The notes: generated by a model from the letters alone, not told the origin. A DNA stretch of 64,000 nucleotides from JAYZDK01 sp964604165 (GCA_964604165.1 CAZRYF010000011.1:31291-95290); one strand, 5' to 3'; counted from the stretch's first letter, positions 8,690-18,082 are shown. Program-made: numbers and translations.

Positions 8690-9931
8690 ATGGGCCTTTG
8701 GTTGTTGCTTCTCCAGACCTCTCTTGCTGCGGATCGTCGAACCCCCGTGGTCCTGGCAGTCGAAGAAGCCACACCGGCTGTGCTGTCCCTCGAGATTGAA
8801 CAGCCCGCCCAGCCCTCCTTCTACTACCGGTGGGAAGCCCACCCCACCACGGGCCAGGGCAGCGGGGTGGTGATCTCCCCCGAGGGCGTGGTTCTTACCA
8901 ACGCCCACGTGGTGGCCGGCGCCGCAAAAATCATAGCCCACACAGGAGAGGGCAGGTCCTTTCAGGCACGGGTCATCGGCATGGACGAGGATCTCGACCT
9001 CGCCGTTCTTCGCCTGGAAGACGTGGAGTACCTCCCGTCCATCACCGTGGACTCGACCACCCCCATTCTCGGCGAGACCGTGATCGCCATCGGCAACCCC
9101 TACGGACTGGGCCTGACCGTCTCCACCGGCGTGGTGTCCTCCGTGTCCCGGGAGGTGGAGATCAAGGAAGGAATCAAGCAGCCCTACATCCAAACGGATG
9201 CAGCCATCAATCCAGGAAACTCCGGAGGTGCCCTCGTGAATGTCGAGGGTGACCTCATCGGCATCAACACGGCCATTTTCGCCCAGGGCGAAGGCATCGG
9301 ATTCGCGATTCCCGCCGAGCGAGCCATGAAGATCGCCCGGGATCTGCTGACCTATGGGTCGGTGAGAGCCCCCTGGTTGGGAGCCGACCTACAGGACATT
9401 GACCGACGAGCACTCGCGGGGACCCCCTTGGAGGAGGGCGCGGTCCGCGTGGCCGGAGTGTTCCCCGGCGGTCCGGCAGCCACCGCCGGACTTGAGAAGA
9501 AGGACCTGCTCTTCCGCGCCGACAACCGCCCGATCCGCTCCCGTGCGGATCTCAACGCCTACCTGGCGACCCTGGAACCCGGTGCGGACATTTCCCTGTC
9601 CCTCTACCGGAACACCCAGTCAATTGTGCTCTCCCTGCCTTCCATGGCCATCCCACAAGACCTGGGAAGCCGGGTACTTCACAAGACCCTGGGTATCTCC
9701 GTGCAGCCACGCAGTGGCGGACTCACGGTCACGGCCGCGAGCCCGACGGGCACATGGGTGCGGTCACGCCTTCGGGTGGGAGACCGAATCGTGGCAATCA
9801 ACGGGGAGCGAATTCAAACGGAGAAGGAGCTGGCCGATGCCCTCACCCGCGCCAAGGCAGCCCATCGACCAAGCGCCCTGTTCACCGTGACCCGGGGACG
9901 GTCCCAGGGGACGCTGGTGGTTTCGATCTAG
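8690..9931 (+). CDS. HtrA/Deg-type periplasmic serine protease with two PDZ domains
   Basis: The protein has 413 residues: a short signal peptide, then a trypsin-like domain with triad His73 (TNAHVV), Asp103 (DLDLAVLRL) and Ser178 (NPGNSGGAL). Two PDZ domains follow, at about 225-315 (VFPGGPAATAGLEKKDLL) and about 325-410 (TGTWVRSRLRVGDRIVAING). The architecture is that of DegP/DegQ quality-control proteases, which degrade or hold misfolded envelope proteins. It is divergent from selD across a 62-bp gap and stands alone on the + strand. No obvious heat-shock promoter was recognised. Confidence 0.9.
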   Translation: MGLWLLLLQTSLAADRRTPVVLAVEEATPAVLSLEIEQPAQPSFYYRWEAHPTTGQGSGVVISPEGVVLTNAHVVAGAAKIIAHTGEGRSFQARVIGMDEDLDLAVLRLEDVEYLPSITVDSTTPILGETVIAIGNPYGLGLTVSTGVVSSVSREVEIKEGIKQPYIQTDAAINPGNSGGALVNVEGDLIGINTAIFAQGEGIGFAIPAERAMKIARDLLTYGSVRAPWLGADLQDIDRRALAGTPLEEGAVRVAGVFPGGPAATAGLEKKDLLFRADNRPIRSRADLNAYLATLEPGADISLSLYRNTQSIVLSLPSMAIPQDLGSRVLHKTLGISVQPRSGGLTVTAASPTGTWVRSRLRVGDRIVAINGERIQTEKELADALTRAKAAHRPSALFTVTRGRSQGTLVVSI

Positions 9932-10009
9932 AAGTCCTCAAGAGAGCCCTTGGGCCGCTGCAAACGCGGACAATTGCCATCCCTGCCCACCGGTGCTACA
10001 TCTGCGCCC

Positions 10010-10252
10010 ATGAAGACGCACTGGGAATTGTCACAAAACGGCCGCACGTCGGTCTTGGATGTCAACGAGTCAGAGGTCTGTGTGGGCAGCACCTGCGGTC
10101 CTGCCGGCTCCATGGTGGGCAACGTGGTCAGCCACGCCGAGTTTCTGGAGGGCCGATACCACGAGGTGGTGCTCAAGGTCTTCGGCCAGGAGACCCTGGA
10201 CGAGATGATCGCCGCGGTGAGCTCCCATAACGGGGCAAGTTCCCAGAGATGA
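10010..10252 (+). CDS. Small hypothetical protein coupled to DNA methyltransferase
   Basis: This 80-residue ORF starts at an ATG and ends overlapping the methyltransferase start by 4 bp (ATGA), so the pair is translationally coupled. Visible features are two cysteines in EVCVGSTCGPAGS and a C-terminal helix-like segment (FGQETLDEMIAAV). No family was recognised, and no signal peptide or membrane segment is seen. It could be a regulator or partner of the methyltransferase. It is too short for a restriction endonuclease. Confidence 0.6.
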   Translation: MKTHWELSQNGRTSVLDVNESEVCVGSTCGPAGSMVGNVVSHAEFLEGRYHEVVLKVFGQETLDEMIAAVSSHNGASSQR

Positions 10253-11343
10253 AGACCCTTCACCAGCTGTTTCCGGGTGATGCCCGGGACTTGGGAAGAA
10301 TCGAGGATGCTTCGATCCACCTGGTGGTGACCTCCCCTCCCTACCCCATGATCGCCATGTGGGACGAGGCCTTCTCCACCATGAGCGCCGAGGCCAAAGC
10401 CGCCCTGGAGGCCGAGAACGGGCCAGCCGCCTTTTCGGCCATGCACAAGGAGTTGGACCGGGTTTGGGCCGAGTGCTTCCGTGTGCTGGTCCCCGGCGGA
10501 TTCGCCTGCATCAACATCGGCGACGCCACGCGGACCACCGGCGGGGCGTTTCGCCTCTTCCACAACCATGCACGAGTGTTGTCCGGGGCCGTGGACTGCG
10601 GATTCACAGTGCTTCCCGACATTCTGTGGCGCAAACCCACCAACGCCCCCAACAAGTTCATGGGTTCGGGCATGTTGCCCGCCGGAGCGTATGTGACCTA
10701 CGAGCACGAGTACATTCTCGTGCTTCGAAAAGGCGGGAAACGGGTCTTTACCGGGGAATCGAGGGAGAGGCGCACCCGAAGCGCCTTCTTCTGGGAGGAG
10801 CGAAACGCCTGGTTTTCAGATGTCTGGGAGAACCTTGGAAGCGCCCGACAAGTCATGAAGTCGGGCTCCCGGTCCCGCAGCGGCGCGTTTCCAGTGGCGC
10901 TTCCCTATCGCTTGATCCAGATGTACTCCCTGTATGGAGAGCGCGTGCTGGATCCCTTCGCCGGAACCGGCACAACGGCGGCTGCAGCCGTCATGAGCGG
11001 GCGCGCAAGCACAAGTGTGGACCTGGACTCCGCCCTTCTAAACAACATCCCGTCCCGGCTGCTGGCAGCAGTGGAGGAAGGACAAGCCACGGTGCGCCAA
11101 CGCTTGGAAGCGCACCAAGCCTTTGTGGACGAGCGCCAATCCATGGGAAAAACCCTGAAACACGAAAACGGACCCCATAAGCTGCCCGTCATGACCCGCC
11201 AGGAGACGACGCTGGAGCTGTTGGCTCCTGTGGGCTGTCGCTCCGTCGGCCCGGGCCAGCACGAGGCCGATCACGCTTCCCTTCCGCCTAGGCCGCAGCA
11301 AGCATTTTCTTTTGCATCCGAAGACGCCGTACGTAGCCCATAG
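10249..11343 (+). CDS. Solitary DNA methyltransferase (beta class, N4-cytosine or N6-adenine)
   Basis: In this 364-residue protein, catalytic motif IV (TSPPYP, residues 28-33) precedes the SAM-binding motif I (DPFAGTGTT, 235-243), which is the beta-class order. S-P-P-Y is most often seen in N4-cytosine enzymes, D-P-P-Y in N6-adenine ones, so m4C is slightly favoured. The central region (about 95-215) would hold the target-recognition part. No restriction enzyme gene is adjacent, so it is an orphan methylase in this window. The last 56 bp overlap the convergent CDP-alcohol transferase gene. The C-terminal tail after about residue 300 looks unconserved. Confidence 0.85.
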   Translation: MKTLHQLFPGDARDLGRIEDASIHLVVTSPPYPMIAMWDEAFSTMSAEAKAALEAENGPAAFSAMHKELDRVWAECFRVLVPGGFACINIGDATRTTGGAFRLFHNHARVLSGAVDCGFTVLPDILWRKPTNAPNKFMGSGMLPAGAYVTYEHEYILVLRKGGKRVFTGESRERRTRSAFFWEERNAWFSDVWENLGSARQVMKSGSRSRSGAFPVALPYRLIQMYSLYGERVLDPFAGTGTTAAAAVMSGRASTSVDLDSALLNNIPSRLLAAVEEGQATVRQRLEAHQAFVDERQSMGKTLKHENGPHKLPVMTRQETTLELLAPVGCRSVGPGQHEADHASLPPRPQQAFSFASEDAVRSP

Positions 11344-11857
11344 CGCACCACAGACCGAGGGCCCCGGTCAGCCAGGTCAACGGTTCAGCCACAGACCTCC
11401 ACCCAAGCAGGCTCGCGAGAAAAGCCCCCCCCAGGGACCAACTGGTGGCTTTCCCCATAGAACTGGCGTGTTGGGCCGCCACCTCCCCTCGCACATAGGG
11501 ACCGGCCAAGAAGGGAATCGAGGGGAAGTGGATGATCTCCCGGCTGAACCAGAGCAGCATCCACCACCCGGGAATAATCCCCGCCAACACCATGGACCAG
11601 GCAGCGTTGACATGAAAGGCCTTGTCCAACCAACCATCCGCAACGGCACCCGTGAATGTCACCTGGTTCATGTGACGCGCGATCATCCCGTCCAGGAAGT
11701 CGCTCAACATCGCCACGGCATATACAGCCAGAGCCAGCCGGGTGTTGTAGACCACCAGGGGGAACACCACGGCCAGGGGCAACCGCACCAGGGTCACAAA
11801 CCCCGCAGGGCAAGCCAAATCCCCCCATCGAAGCCGTCCCGGGACAAGCTGCTCCAT
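11288..11857 (-). CDS. CDP-alcohol phosphatidyltransferase family protein
   Basis: This 189-residue membrane protein contains the complete family signature D-x2-D-G-x2-A-R-x8-G-x3-D-x3-D, seen as SDFLDGMIARHMNQ followed by TGAVADGWLDK. About five to six hydrophobic helices surround it. Members transfer a phosphoalcohol from CDP-diacylglycerol or similar donors during phospholipid synthesis (PgsA and relatives). The exact acceptor alcohol cannot be read from the sequence. It overlaps the methyltransferase gene tail to tail. Confidence 0.85.
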   Translation of the reverse strand: MEQLVPGRLRWGDLACPAGFVTLVRLPLAVVFPLVVYNTRLALAVYAVAMLSDFLDGMIARHMNQVTFTGAVADGWLDKAFHVNAAWSMVLAGIIPGWWMLLWFSREIIHFPSIPFLAGPYVRGEVAAQHASSMGKATSWSLGGAFLASLLGWRSVAEPLTWLTGALGLWCAMGYVRRLRMQKKMLAAA

Positions 11858-11866
11858 GGAGACCGC

Positions 11867-12250
11867 TTATCGCGTTGTACGCAAGGCCAACTGAAGCTCC
11901 TGGAGAGGAACCCCTCCGCACTGGGCTACCAGCTCCTGGAGACTGTCTGCGAAGTCCTGCACCGACGTGCCGCCCCTCTTTGCCACCAGGGCAATCCCCT
12001 GGGCCTCCAGCGCCGAGTGAAGCGCATGGGCAGTTTCAAGGGCAAACGCCCGGCGCCCCTCAGACAAGGCCGCCCGGGCCACGGCCAGCTCGTGGTTCAT
12101 CCAGGACCACTGGTCCCGGGGAGCATCAAGAGTCCCCAGCCCCACCCGGTGAAAACTGGCGGGCAGGCCACAGTCATCCAGACCACAAGCAAGGGAGGGG
12201 GTTGAAATCCCCCAGAGCACCCCAAGAGCCCAGATTCGGTTTGGTTTCAC
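11867..12250 (-). CDS. Exported small hypothetical protein
   Basis: The start chosen is a GTG at 12250 preceded by AAAGGA, giving 127 residues. An upstream in-frame extension to 12325 would place the signal internally. VKPNRIWALGVLWG...SLAC is a signal peptide with a possible lipobox Cys. The mature part has a helical Ala/Glu-rich middle and two further cysteines (LDDCG and AQCGG). No family recognised. It lies 9 bp upstream of the CDP-alcohol transferase gene and probably shares its transcript. Confidence 0.65.
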   Translation of the reverse strand: MKPNRIWALGVLWGISTPSLACGLDDCGLPASFHRVGLGTLDAPRDQWSWMNHELAVARAALSEGRRAFALETAHALHSALEAQGIALVAKRGGTSVQDFADSLQELVAQCGGVPLQELQLALRTTR

Positions 12251-12473
12251 GACATTATCCTTTGGTAAGGACAGGTGGGCCGCGACGCCGAAAAAAGGCT
12301 GTTGGCACAAGCCAAAAACCTCCACCGCGGAGAACCCACGGAGGCACGTGATACCGTCTGCCAGACGAACGGAGCCCGGCGGTTAACCGTGCGCCGCTGC
12401 TTGTCAATGGCCCTTTGCTTTCCCGACCGTCCACACCTGATCTACACTTGGCCAGAAGAAGGAAAGACGCCCC

Positions 12474-13187
12474 ATGGCCAAGCTGGTCATTCAGCGAAAG
12501 GGCAAGCCCTCCAAGACCTACCTGGTCGAGTACCGGAACGTTCTCATTGGGAGGGGAAAGGACACCCAGCTCCTGCTTCCGGACATTTCCGTGAGCCGAC
12601 ACCACGCGCGCCTGGTTCGCCGAGAGCTGGGGTACGTCTTGATGGACCTGGGCAGCCAGAACGGCACCACCGTCAACGGCCAGCGCATCACGGAACACAC
12701 ACTCAAACCCGGTGATGAGATTCAGCTGGGGAAGTTCCTCCTGATCTTTCACGACACAGAGTCCGGCCTGGCCACAGACGACTACAACCTGACGGGCCGG
12801 GTCGAGTTCTTGAAGAAGGTCACCGCACTGACTGGGGAGAATGCCCACTCCACAACCCATCTCTCCAAGTCCGAGCTGAGCGATGTACGCAGCGCAGTGC
12901 GCATCCGGGACCTTGCCCGGGTGGTCTCACTAGAAGACCCGGAGGCCCACTGGTTCCCGGGAGAGATGGGCATCCGCTTTGGCGACAAGGGCATCCCCGC
13001 CCAAGGTCTGGGCAAAGCCAACGTGGTGATTGCCTGGGACCAGACGGCGCATGTCCTGCTGAAGCGTTCCGGACTGCTGGTGCCCGTGAAGGTCGGTGGC
13101 AAGTCGACGAAGCGCCACCTGTTGAGAGATGGCGACACGATTCAGGTGGGAAAGAGCACGTTCCGCTACGAGATCGAGTCCCTCTGA
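12474..13187 (+). CDS. FHA-domain protein (two FHA-like modules)
   Basis: The protein has 237 residues from an ATG with GAAGGAAAG upstream. Residues about 20-90 are a full forkhead-associated domain: LIGRGKDTQLLLPD, SRHHARL, then DLGSQNGTTVNG, the residues that read phosphothreonine. Residues about 150-235 repeat the fold more weakly (FGDKGIPAQGLGKANVV, VGKSTFRYEIE) without the S-R-H core. Such proteins act as phospho-dependent adaptors for Ser/Thr kinases, but no kinase of that type is visible in this window. Its 3' end overlaps the histidine kinase gene by 22 bp, tail to tail. Confidence 0.88.
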   Translation: MAKLVIQRKGKPSKTYLVEYRNVLIGRGKDTQLLLPDISVSRHHARLVRRELGYVLMDLGSQNGTTVNGQRITEHTLKPGDEIQLGKFLLIFHDTESGLATDDYNLTGRVEFLKKVTALTGENAHSTTHLSKSELSDVRSAVRIRDLARVVSLEDPEAHWFPGEMGIRFGDKGIPAQGLGKANVVIAWDQTAHVLLKRSGLLVPVKVGGKSTKRHLLRDGDTIQVGKSTFRYEIESL

Positions 13188-15736
13188 GCGTCCACTCGCA
13201 AGACTTCTCGCACCGCCTTGACCAGGAGTTCAGGAGCAAAGGGCTTGGTGAGACAGACCCAGCCGTGCTCCAAAGACGGCGAGTCCTCTGGAATCCAGCC
13301 GCTCACCACAACCACTGAGAGATGAGGGTTTCGGCGGCTCATGTCCCGGGCAAGGTCCAGACCCGATCGTCCTGGCAGCGCCACATCGGTCACCAACAAG
13401 ACCGCCCGACCGGCTTCCGGGTCCTGCAGCGCGGCCTCCGCCGTTCCATAGCCTCGGGCATGCATCCCCTCCTCCCGCAGCAGATGCAACACCAGCTCCA
13501 AGATGACGGGATCATCTTCCACCACCACAACTGGAAGTCCGCCCAACCCCTCCTCGCCTGCTCCCAACGCCGTTCCTACGTGAATGGGCAGGTCCACCTC
13601 AAACCGCGCCCCCGACCCTGACAGTGGTTCCGCCGTACGGAGCCGCGCTCCATGGGATCGAGCCACCTGGGAGACAGCCGACAGGCCCAGCCCGGTTCCA
13701 CGCCCGGCCGGCTTGGTGGTGAAGAAGGGCTCCCAGATTCGTTCCATCAACTCTGCCGGAATGCCGGGCCCGGTGTCTTCAATGGCCAGGCGAAGCCAAT
13801 CCGGTTCATCGTGGATTCTCTGGACGGACACCCGAATGATCCCTCCGTCGACCCCCATGGCATCCCGTGCGTTGAGGAGCAGGTTCACCAGCAGCTGCTC
13901 CAGCTCCACCCTTCTGCCTTGAACGGGTGGCAACCCCTCAGCATTCTCAAGAACAATCCTGATCTGCCTGGGCATCATGGTAGAGGCCAGCTCCACCGCA
14001 GACGCGACGCCTTCCCCCAGGTACACAGGCGAAGCGGTCTCGCTGCCCCCCCGAGAGACCGTAAGGAGGCGCCGAGACAAGTGGGCCGCACCGAGCACGA
14101 TGGTCTCCATCTGGTCCACGCGCTTTTCACGAGGCTCATCCATTCCCCGACCGCGAAGCAAGGAGAGATGGCCCATGAGGGCCGTCAAGGTGTTGTTCAG
14201 GTCATGGGCCACCACCCCCGCCAGTCGTCCCACCACCTCCAGGCGAGCCGACTGGACAAAACGGGACTCATCCGCCCGTCGCTCCGTGATGTCCCGCATG
14301 ACCAGCAGCACCCTCCCATCCGGCAGTGGTTCTGCCATGCTCTCCACCCAGACCTCTCCATGTGCAGCCTGGACCTGAAACTCCATTCTCCGGTACATGG
14401 GGGCACAATCCAGGTGTGCAGACAGGTCCTCCACCTTCTCCGAATAGGCTTGATCCTGGAGCATCCCCCCTGCCAGGTCTCTCCCAAACAGAGCCTCGGC
14501 TGCGGGGTTGCACTCCCGAATGCGGCCATTGGTCTCCACCGCGAGAACCGCATCCCTCGCCCGGGCCAGGAGCTGGTCATACCGGCTGCTCACGTCTGAA
14601 AACCGGGTCACCAGGGTGACCGATGCGCAACAGGTGAACACGCAGAAGCCTGGCGCCAGCCAGGGATTTGAAACCGCATAGGCATGCTGCCAGGCGACTT
14701 CCCACCCGGCCCCAAATGCCAGGCAGAGCCCCCCAACCAGGAGAGGAGTGATCTCCTTCACCCCGGCCTTGACCCCCGCCAGGAGCAGGTGGGTGCACCA
14801 GGCCGCAACGAACAAGGACAGGAGATCCAAAAGCCGCTTTCCCGGGCCCAGCGCGATGGGATCAGGCCAAACCAGAAGCACGCCCCCAAGCCCCAACAAA
14901 ACAGGAGCTGCCCAGGTGGACACCTTTTCCTCTGGACTTCGAGCCAAGTGGGCGCACATCTTCAACGTAGCCGCCAGGCTGAAAGCCGAGGCAGCCACCA
15001 GCAGCCTCATGCGCCAGGTGACATCGTGAAAAAGCTCCCACCCTGCGCTTGAGACCATGAAAGGGTACACGCCAAGGGAACCGGTAAAGGCCGAGGTCCA
15101 GAAGAACTCCCGAATTCCTGGCCGTACGACCACGATGAACATGCCCATGATCGAGCCGGTCAGGAGCAGAACCGTCATGAACAACCAGCGGTTGTTCAGC
15201 TTGTGATACAGGTGGTTCAAGTCCAAATGCGACCCCAACCAGATGGTTCCCAGGGTCCCCCCCATGTCCATGGCCCCCTGCACCCGGACCTGTAGCAGGT
15301 GGGAGCCCGCTCCTGTCGAATCCGGCGGGAGCCGCGCCAAGAGAGCCTGAAAGCCGGACCCCCACGCCCCTTCCGCACCGAAATTCCCTTCCTGCGCGAC
15401 CGTCACACCGTCCCAGACAATCTCCGAGGAAAAGAGGGGTCTCTCCAACAGCACCCCGCTTGTTTCCAAAGTGCCGTCCAGGGTCACGGGAATGCTCCAG
15501 GTGACACGGGCGTGGGGCGAGATTCCTACTTTCTTGAACCTCACAGGATAGGGCAGCAACCGCTGAGTGGTGCTGCCCTTGAATTCAACGGTGGCGGGCC
15601 AGGTACCCGCAAGGGAGTGGGCCACTCCAGAACGTGGCCCGGCCACCAGAAAGGTGAGAATCGCTCCCGAGAGAAGGCAGAGGCCCAACACAGCGATGGC
15701 ACGGCGAGTCAGTTTCTTCCAATCCTTGCCCTTCAT
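13166..15736 (-). CDS. Hybrid sensor histidine kinase (7TM-PAS-HisKA-HATPase-REC)
   Basis: This is an 856-residue multi-domain sensor. An N-terminal membrane anchor (about 12-32) is followed by a periplasmic beta-rich domain (about 35-180) and seven hydrophobic helices (about 183-378), the layout of 7TMR-DISM sensors. A PAS domain (about 385-485) leads to HisKA with His511 (VVAHDLNNTLTAL). The ATPase boxes follow: N (NARDAM, about 622), G1 (DTGPGIP) and G2 (GRGTGLGLSAV). A C-terminal receiver has E740-D742, phospho-acceptor Asp784 and Lys in LTKPF. The H-box HDLNN type is common in myxobacterial NtrB-like kinases. No partner regulator is adjacent, so output may run through its own receiver to a distant protein. 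Confidence 0.93.
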   Translation of the reverse strand: MKGKDWKKLTRRAIAVLGLCLLSGAILTFLVAGPRSGVAHSLAGTWPATVEFKGSTTQRLLPYPVRFKKVGISPHARVTWSIPVTLDGTLETSGVLLERPLFSSEIVWDGVTVAQEGNFGAEGAWGSGFQALLARLPPDSTGAGSHLLQVRVQGAMDMGGTLGTIWLGSHLDLNHLYHKLNNRWLFMTVLLLTGSIMGMFIVVVRPGIREFFWTSAFTGSLGVYPFMVSSAGWELFHDVTWRMRLLVAASAFSLAATLKMCAHLARSPEEKVSTWAAPVLLGLGGVLLVWPDPIALGPGKRLLDLLSLFVAAWCTHLLLAGVKAGVKEITPLLVGGLCLAFGAGWEVAWQHAYAVSNPWLAPGFCVFTCCASVTLVTRFSDVSSRYDQLLARARDAVLAVETNGRIRECNPAAEALFGRDLAGGMLQDQAYSEKVEDLSAHLDCAPMYRRMEFQVQAAHGEVWVESMAEPLPDGRVLLVMRDITERRADESRFVQSARLEVVGRLAGVVAHDLNNTLTALMGHLSLLRGRGMDEPREKRVDQMETIVLGAAHLSRRLLTVSRGGSETASPVYLGEGVASAVELASTMMPRQIRIVLENAEGLPPVQGRRVELEQLLVNLLLNARDAMGVDGGIIRVSVQRIHDEPDWLRLAIEDTGPGIPAELMERIWEPFFTTKPAGRGTGLGLSAVSQVARSHGARLRTAEPLSGSGARFEVDLPIHVGTALGAGEEGLGGLPVVVVEDDPVILELVLHLLREEGMHARGYGTAEAALQDPEAGRAVLLVTDVALPGRSGLDLARDMSRRNPHLSVVVVSGWIPEDSPSLEHGWVCLTKPFAPELLVKAVREVLRVDAQRDSIS

Positions 15737-15790
15737 CTTGAGAGCCTACCGCCCCCAGGGCCTCAACACCAGCGAACGCCGACTCCCCCT

Positions 15791-16630
15791 TCACTCCCAG
15801 GGTTCATCCGGAATCTCCACCGGTTCCATGTTCGGCGGATCGGGTACCGGCCACCAGCTGCCCCACAGGGTCTTTCCCCCGTCCACCGTGAGCACCGTGC
15901 CCGTCACGTAGTCCCCCGCATCCGAGGCCAGGTACGCGACCGCCCAGGCCACCTCTTCACAGCGAGCGAGGCGCTTGGCCGGCACGACGCTCTGGAGCTG
16001 GGAGAGAAAGTCCAACCCGGCTGGGTAGGTCTTGAGGCCGCTGGAAGCCACGAGCCCTGGCGCCACGCAATTCACTTGGATGTTCCGTGTGGCCCACTCC
16101 AGAGCCAGGGTTCGGGTCATGGCTTCCACCCCTCCACGTGCTGCCACCGAGTGGGCCATGCCGGGAAAGGCTCCGGTGGTGAGCATGGTGATGTTCACAA
16201 TGCGTCCGCCGTGCTCCAACATCCAGGCGTCTGCCACCGCCCGGGTCATGTTCCAGGTGCCGGTCAGGTTGGTCTGGACCACCGCATCCCACCCCCCGGG
16301 ACTGATACCCTCAGCAGGGGAGAGAAACTGCCCTCCCCCGTTGTTGACCAGCACATCGATGCGCCCAAAACGCTCCACCACCCGTGCAGCCAATGCGGTG
16401 ACACTCTCCCGGTCGCGAATGTCCACGGTCTCCCCCACGACCTCTCGCCCCACCAACTCGGTCAGCCCCGCCGCCGCCGGCTGAATGTGCTCAGACTTGC
16501 GGGAGGCAACGACCACGTCCGCACCGAGGCTTCCCAGCTCCTGGGCCACCACGGCACCAATGCCCGTGCCTCCGCCGGTGACCAGGCAGACCTTTCCAGC
16601 GAACAGGTCTCCTCGAAACACGGAACTCAC
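15791..16630 (-). CDS. SDR-family dehydrogenase, trans-2-enoyl-CoA reductase (PECR)-like
   Basis: In this 279-residue protein the Rossmann motif TGGGTGIG begins near residue 18. NNGGGQFLSPAEGI and the following TNLTGTW are the signature of the PECR/DECR branch of short-chain dehydrogenases. The classical Y-x3-K pair is replaced by HSVAARGG, as expected for that branch. The likely reaction is NADPH-dependent reduction of a 2-enoyl-CoA or a related acyl substrate. Its GTG start overlaps the small lipoprotein stop (GTGA). C-terminal Trp/Pro-rich tail is unusual. Confidence 0.8.
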   Translation of the reverse strand: MSSVFRGDLFAGKVCLVTGGGTGIGAVVAQELGSLGADVVVASRKSEHIQPAAAGLTELVGREVVGETVDIRDRESVTALAARVVERFGRIDVLVNNGGGQFLSPAEGISPGGWDAVVQTNLTGTWNMTRAVADAWMLEHGGRIVNITMLTTGAFPGMAHSVAARGGVEAMTRTLALEWATRNIQVNCVAPGLVASSGLKTYPAGLDFLSQLQSVVPAKRLARCEEVAWAVAYLASDAGDYVTGTVLTVDGGKTLWGSWWPVPDPPNMEPVEIPDEPWE

Positions 16631-16896
16631 TCGACGGTGTCCTCAAATTCATGGGAGCACTCGAGAATGCCGAACGTGTCGCACTCAATAGACTCCACGC
16701 AGGCAAGGTGGCCGTCCACGTCGTAGGTCTCCTCCTCAGTGGCAAAAGCGCAGCCCTCCCAACAGGAGGTCAGTGAAGGGTAGGCCGAGTAGTCGCAGTC
16801 GTTGACCAGCACGTCACAGAGGTCCTGGCACGCGCTGTTTTCAGCACGTTCGCCCACGCACCCGGAACTCAACAGCATCAAAAGGGAAAAAAGCAT
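16627..16896 (-). CDS. Small cysteine-rich lipoprotein
   Basis: The protein has 89 residues, with an AGGAAG ribosome site. The signal ends in LLSSGC (Cys13). The mature 76 residues hold seven further cysteines in short spacings (CQDLC, then C, CWEGC, then C, C and C). This suggests a disulfide-knotted extracellular domain and is similar in flavour to small Cys-rich lipoproteins of Myxococcota. The function is not recognised. The gene is coupled to the downstream dehydrogenase. Confidence 0.75.
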   Translation of the reverse strand: MLFSLLMLLSSGCVGERAENSACQDLCDVLVNDCDYSAYPSLTSCWEGCAFATEEETYDVDGHLACVESIECDTFGILECSHEFEDTVE

Positions 16897-16906
16897 CTTG
16901 CACTTC

Positions 16907-18082
16907 CTAGGGGGTCACAAGGGCGGTTCCCACAAAACCAAGCAAGGCAATCCCCTCCAGGGCGCTGCCATTGTCCGGTCGGGTGGAGGAACTCTGGACA
17001 AATCTCATTATCTGGACAATGGCAATGCTGCCCGTGGGCAAGCCAGAGAGAACGGTGGAAGGCACCGTCAAGCTGCCGTGGTTCGTGTCGTGGCACACGA
17101 CGGTGCCCAGGGTCTGCCCGGACATGTCTCCGAAGATCATCTGAACCAGCACTTGCTCCCCGCCACCGCTGGGGGACCAGGAGAAGGAGATTCCGGTGCT
17201 GCGGCTGACCTGGGCGGAGTACGCGTAGGGCGTGTCCATCAACAGGCTCTGGGGAGCAAAGGACACCCAGCCCTGGGGGGTGGAGATCACATCCTCCACC
17301 TGGAAAGCCGCCGTGGAGCCGCTTCCCGGGACCGAGAGGTCGTAGGAGGTGTTGGAGACAAAGTCCGCTGCCGATAGATTTGCACCCTCGTACCAGGTGC
17401 CCGTGCTGTCCACGATGCGCTGCAATCCCACTGTTCGTTGCCCGGCGAGGAGGTGCACGTAATCTCCAACCCCATCCAGGGTGACCGACGGCGTGGAGGC
17501 CGTGTGATCCCGGATGCAGGTGCCCGTGGCGGGAAGCCACGAGAGCCAAGAGTCCTGCACCGGCGTGTGAAACTGGGCCATGGCCGTGGCGGACAAGTCG
17601 CTTGCAAGACCGAAACAACTTGGGCAGGCATACTGAACGAAGGAGAGCTCCACGTACCCCCCCGTGCCCCCTGTCGATGAAGTGCCTCCAGTGTCATCGT
17701 TGCCGGTGTCCGGGGGAGGACCCGAGTCCGAATAATGGTAGCCGTTCTCCAGGACGGCCTCTCCAAGGTCGCTGGTGACCGTGAGGTCGACGCTGCCCTC
17801 AAACCCAAGGGCCGGACTGGCGACGATGATCTCGTCTGGACCCACCCGGGTGACGTCCACCTCGGCCCGACCAAAGGAGACGGTCATGTCTCCTTCAAAG
17901 CCCGTCCCCAGGAGGGTCACAATGGTCCCCCCCTCGGTGGGTCCCCAGTCCGGGTCCACGGACTGGATCTCCACGGTGGCCCCCTCCCCGCCGGAGTCCC
18001 CATTCAAGTCATCCAGCCCGAGCTTTCCCTGGCAAGACACCAGAACCCACCCCCAGGCGAGGGCTTGAAGCGTGCGCCTCAC
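16907..18082 (-). CDS. Lipoprotein with an IPT/TIG domain
   Basis: The protein has 391 residues, with a GTG start overlapping the preceding stop by 4 bp. The signal ends in LVSC. Residues about 35-115 form an IPT/TIG Ig-like domain (IQSVDPDWGPTEGGT, LLGTGFEGDMTVSFG). A D-T-G / S-T-G-G linker (about 120-145) separates it from a C-terminal region with paired cysteines (YACPSCFG, ATGTCIRD). The C-terminal part was not recognised. A surface-exposed binding or structural role is likely from the architecture. Confidence 0.8.
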   Translation of the reverse strand: MRRTLQALAWGWVLVSCQGKLGLDDLNGDSGGEGATVEIQSVDPDWGPTEGGTIVTLLGTGFEGDMTVSFGRAEVDVTRVGPDEIIVASPALGFEGSVDLTVTSDLGEAVLENGYHYSDSGPPPDTGNDDTGGTSSTGGTGGYVELSFVQYACPSCFGLASDLSATAMAQFHTPVQDSWLSWLPATGTCIRDHTASTPSVTLDGVGDYVHLLAGQRTVGLQRIVDSTGTWYEGANLSAADFVSNTSYDLSVPGSGSTAAFQVEDVISTPQGWVSFAPQSLLMDTPYAYSAQVSRSTGISFSWSPSGGGEQVLVQMIFGDMSGQTLGTVVCHDTNHGSLTVPSTVLSGLPTGSIAIVQIMRFVQSSSTRPDNGSALEGIALLGFVGTALVTP

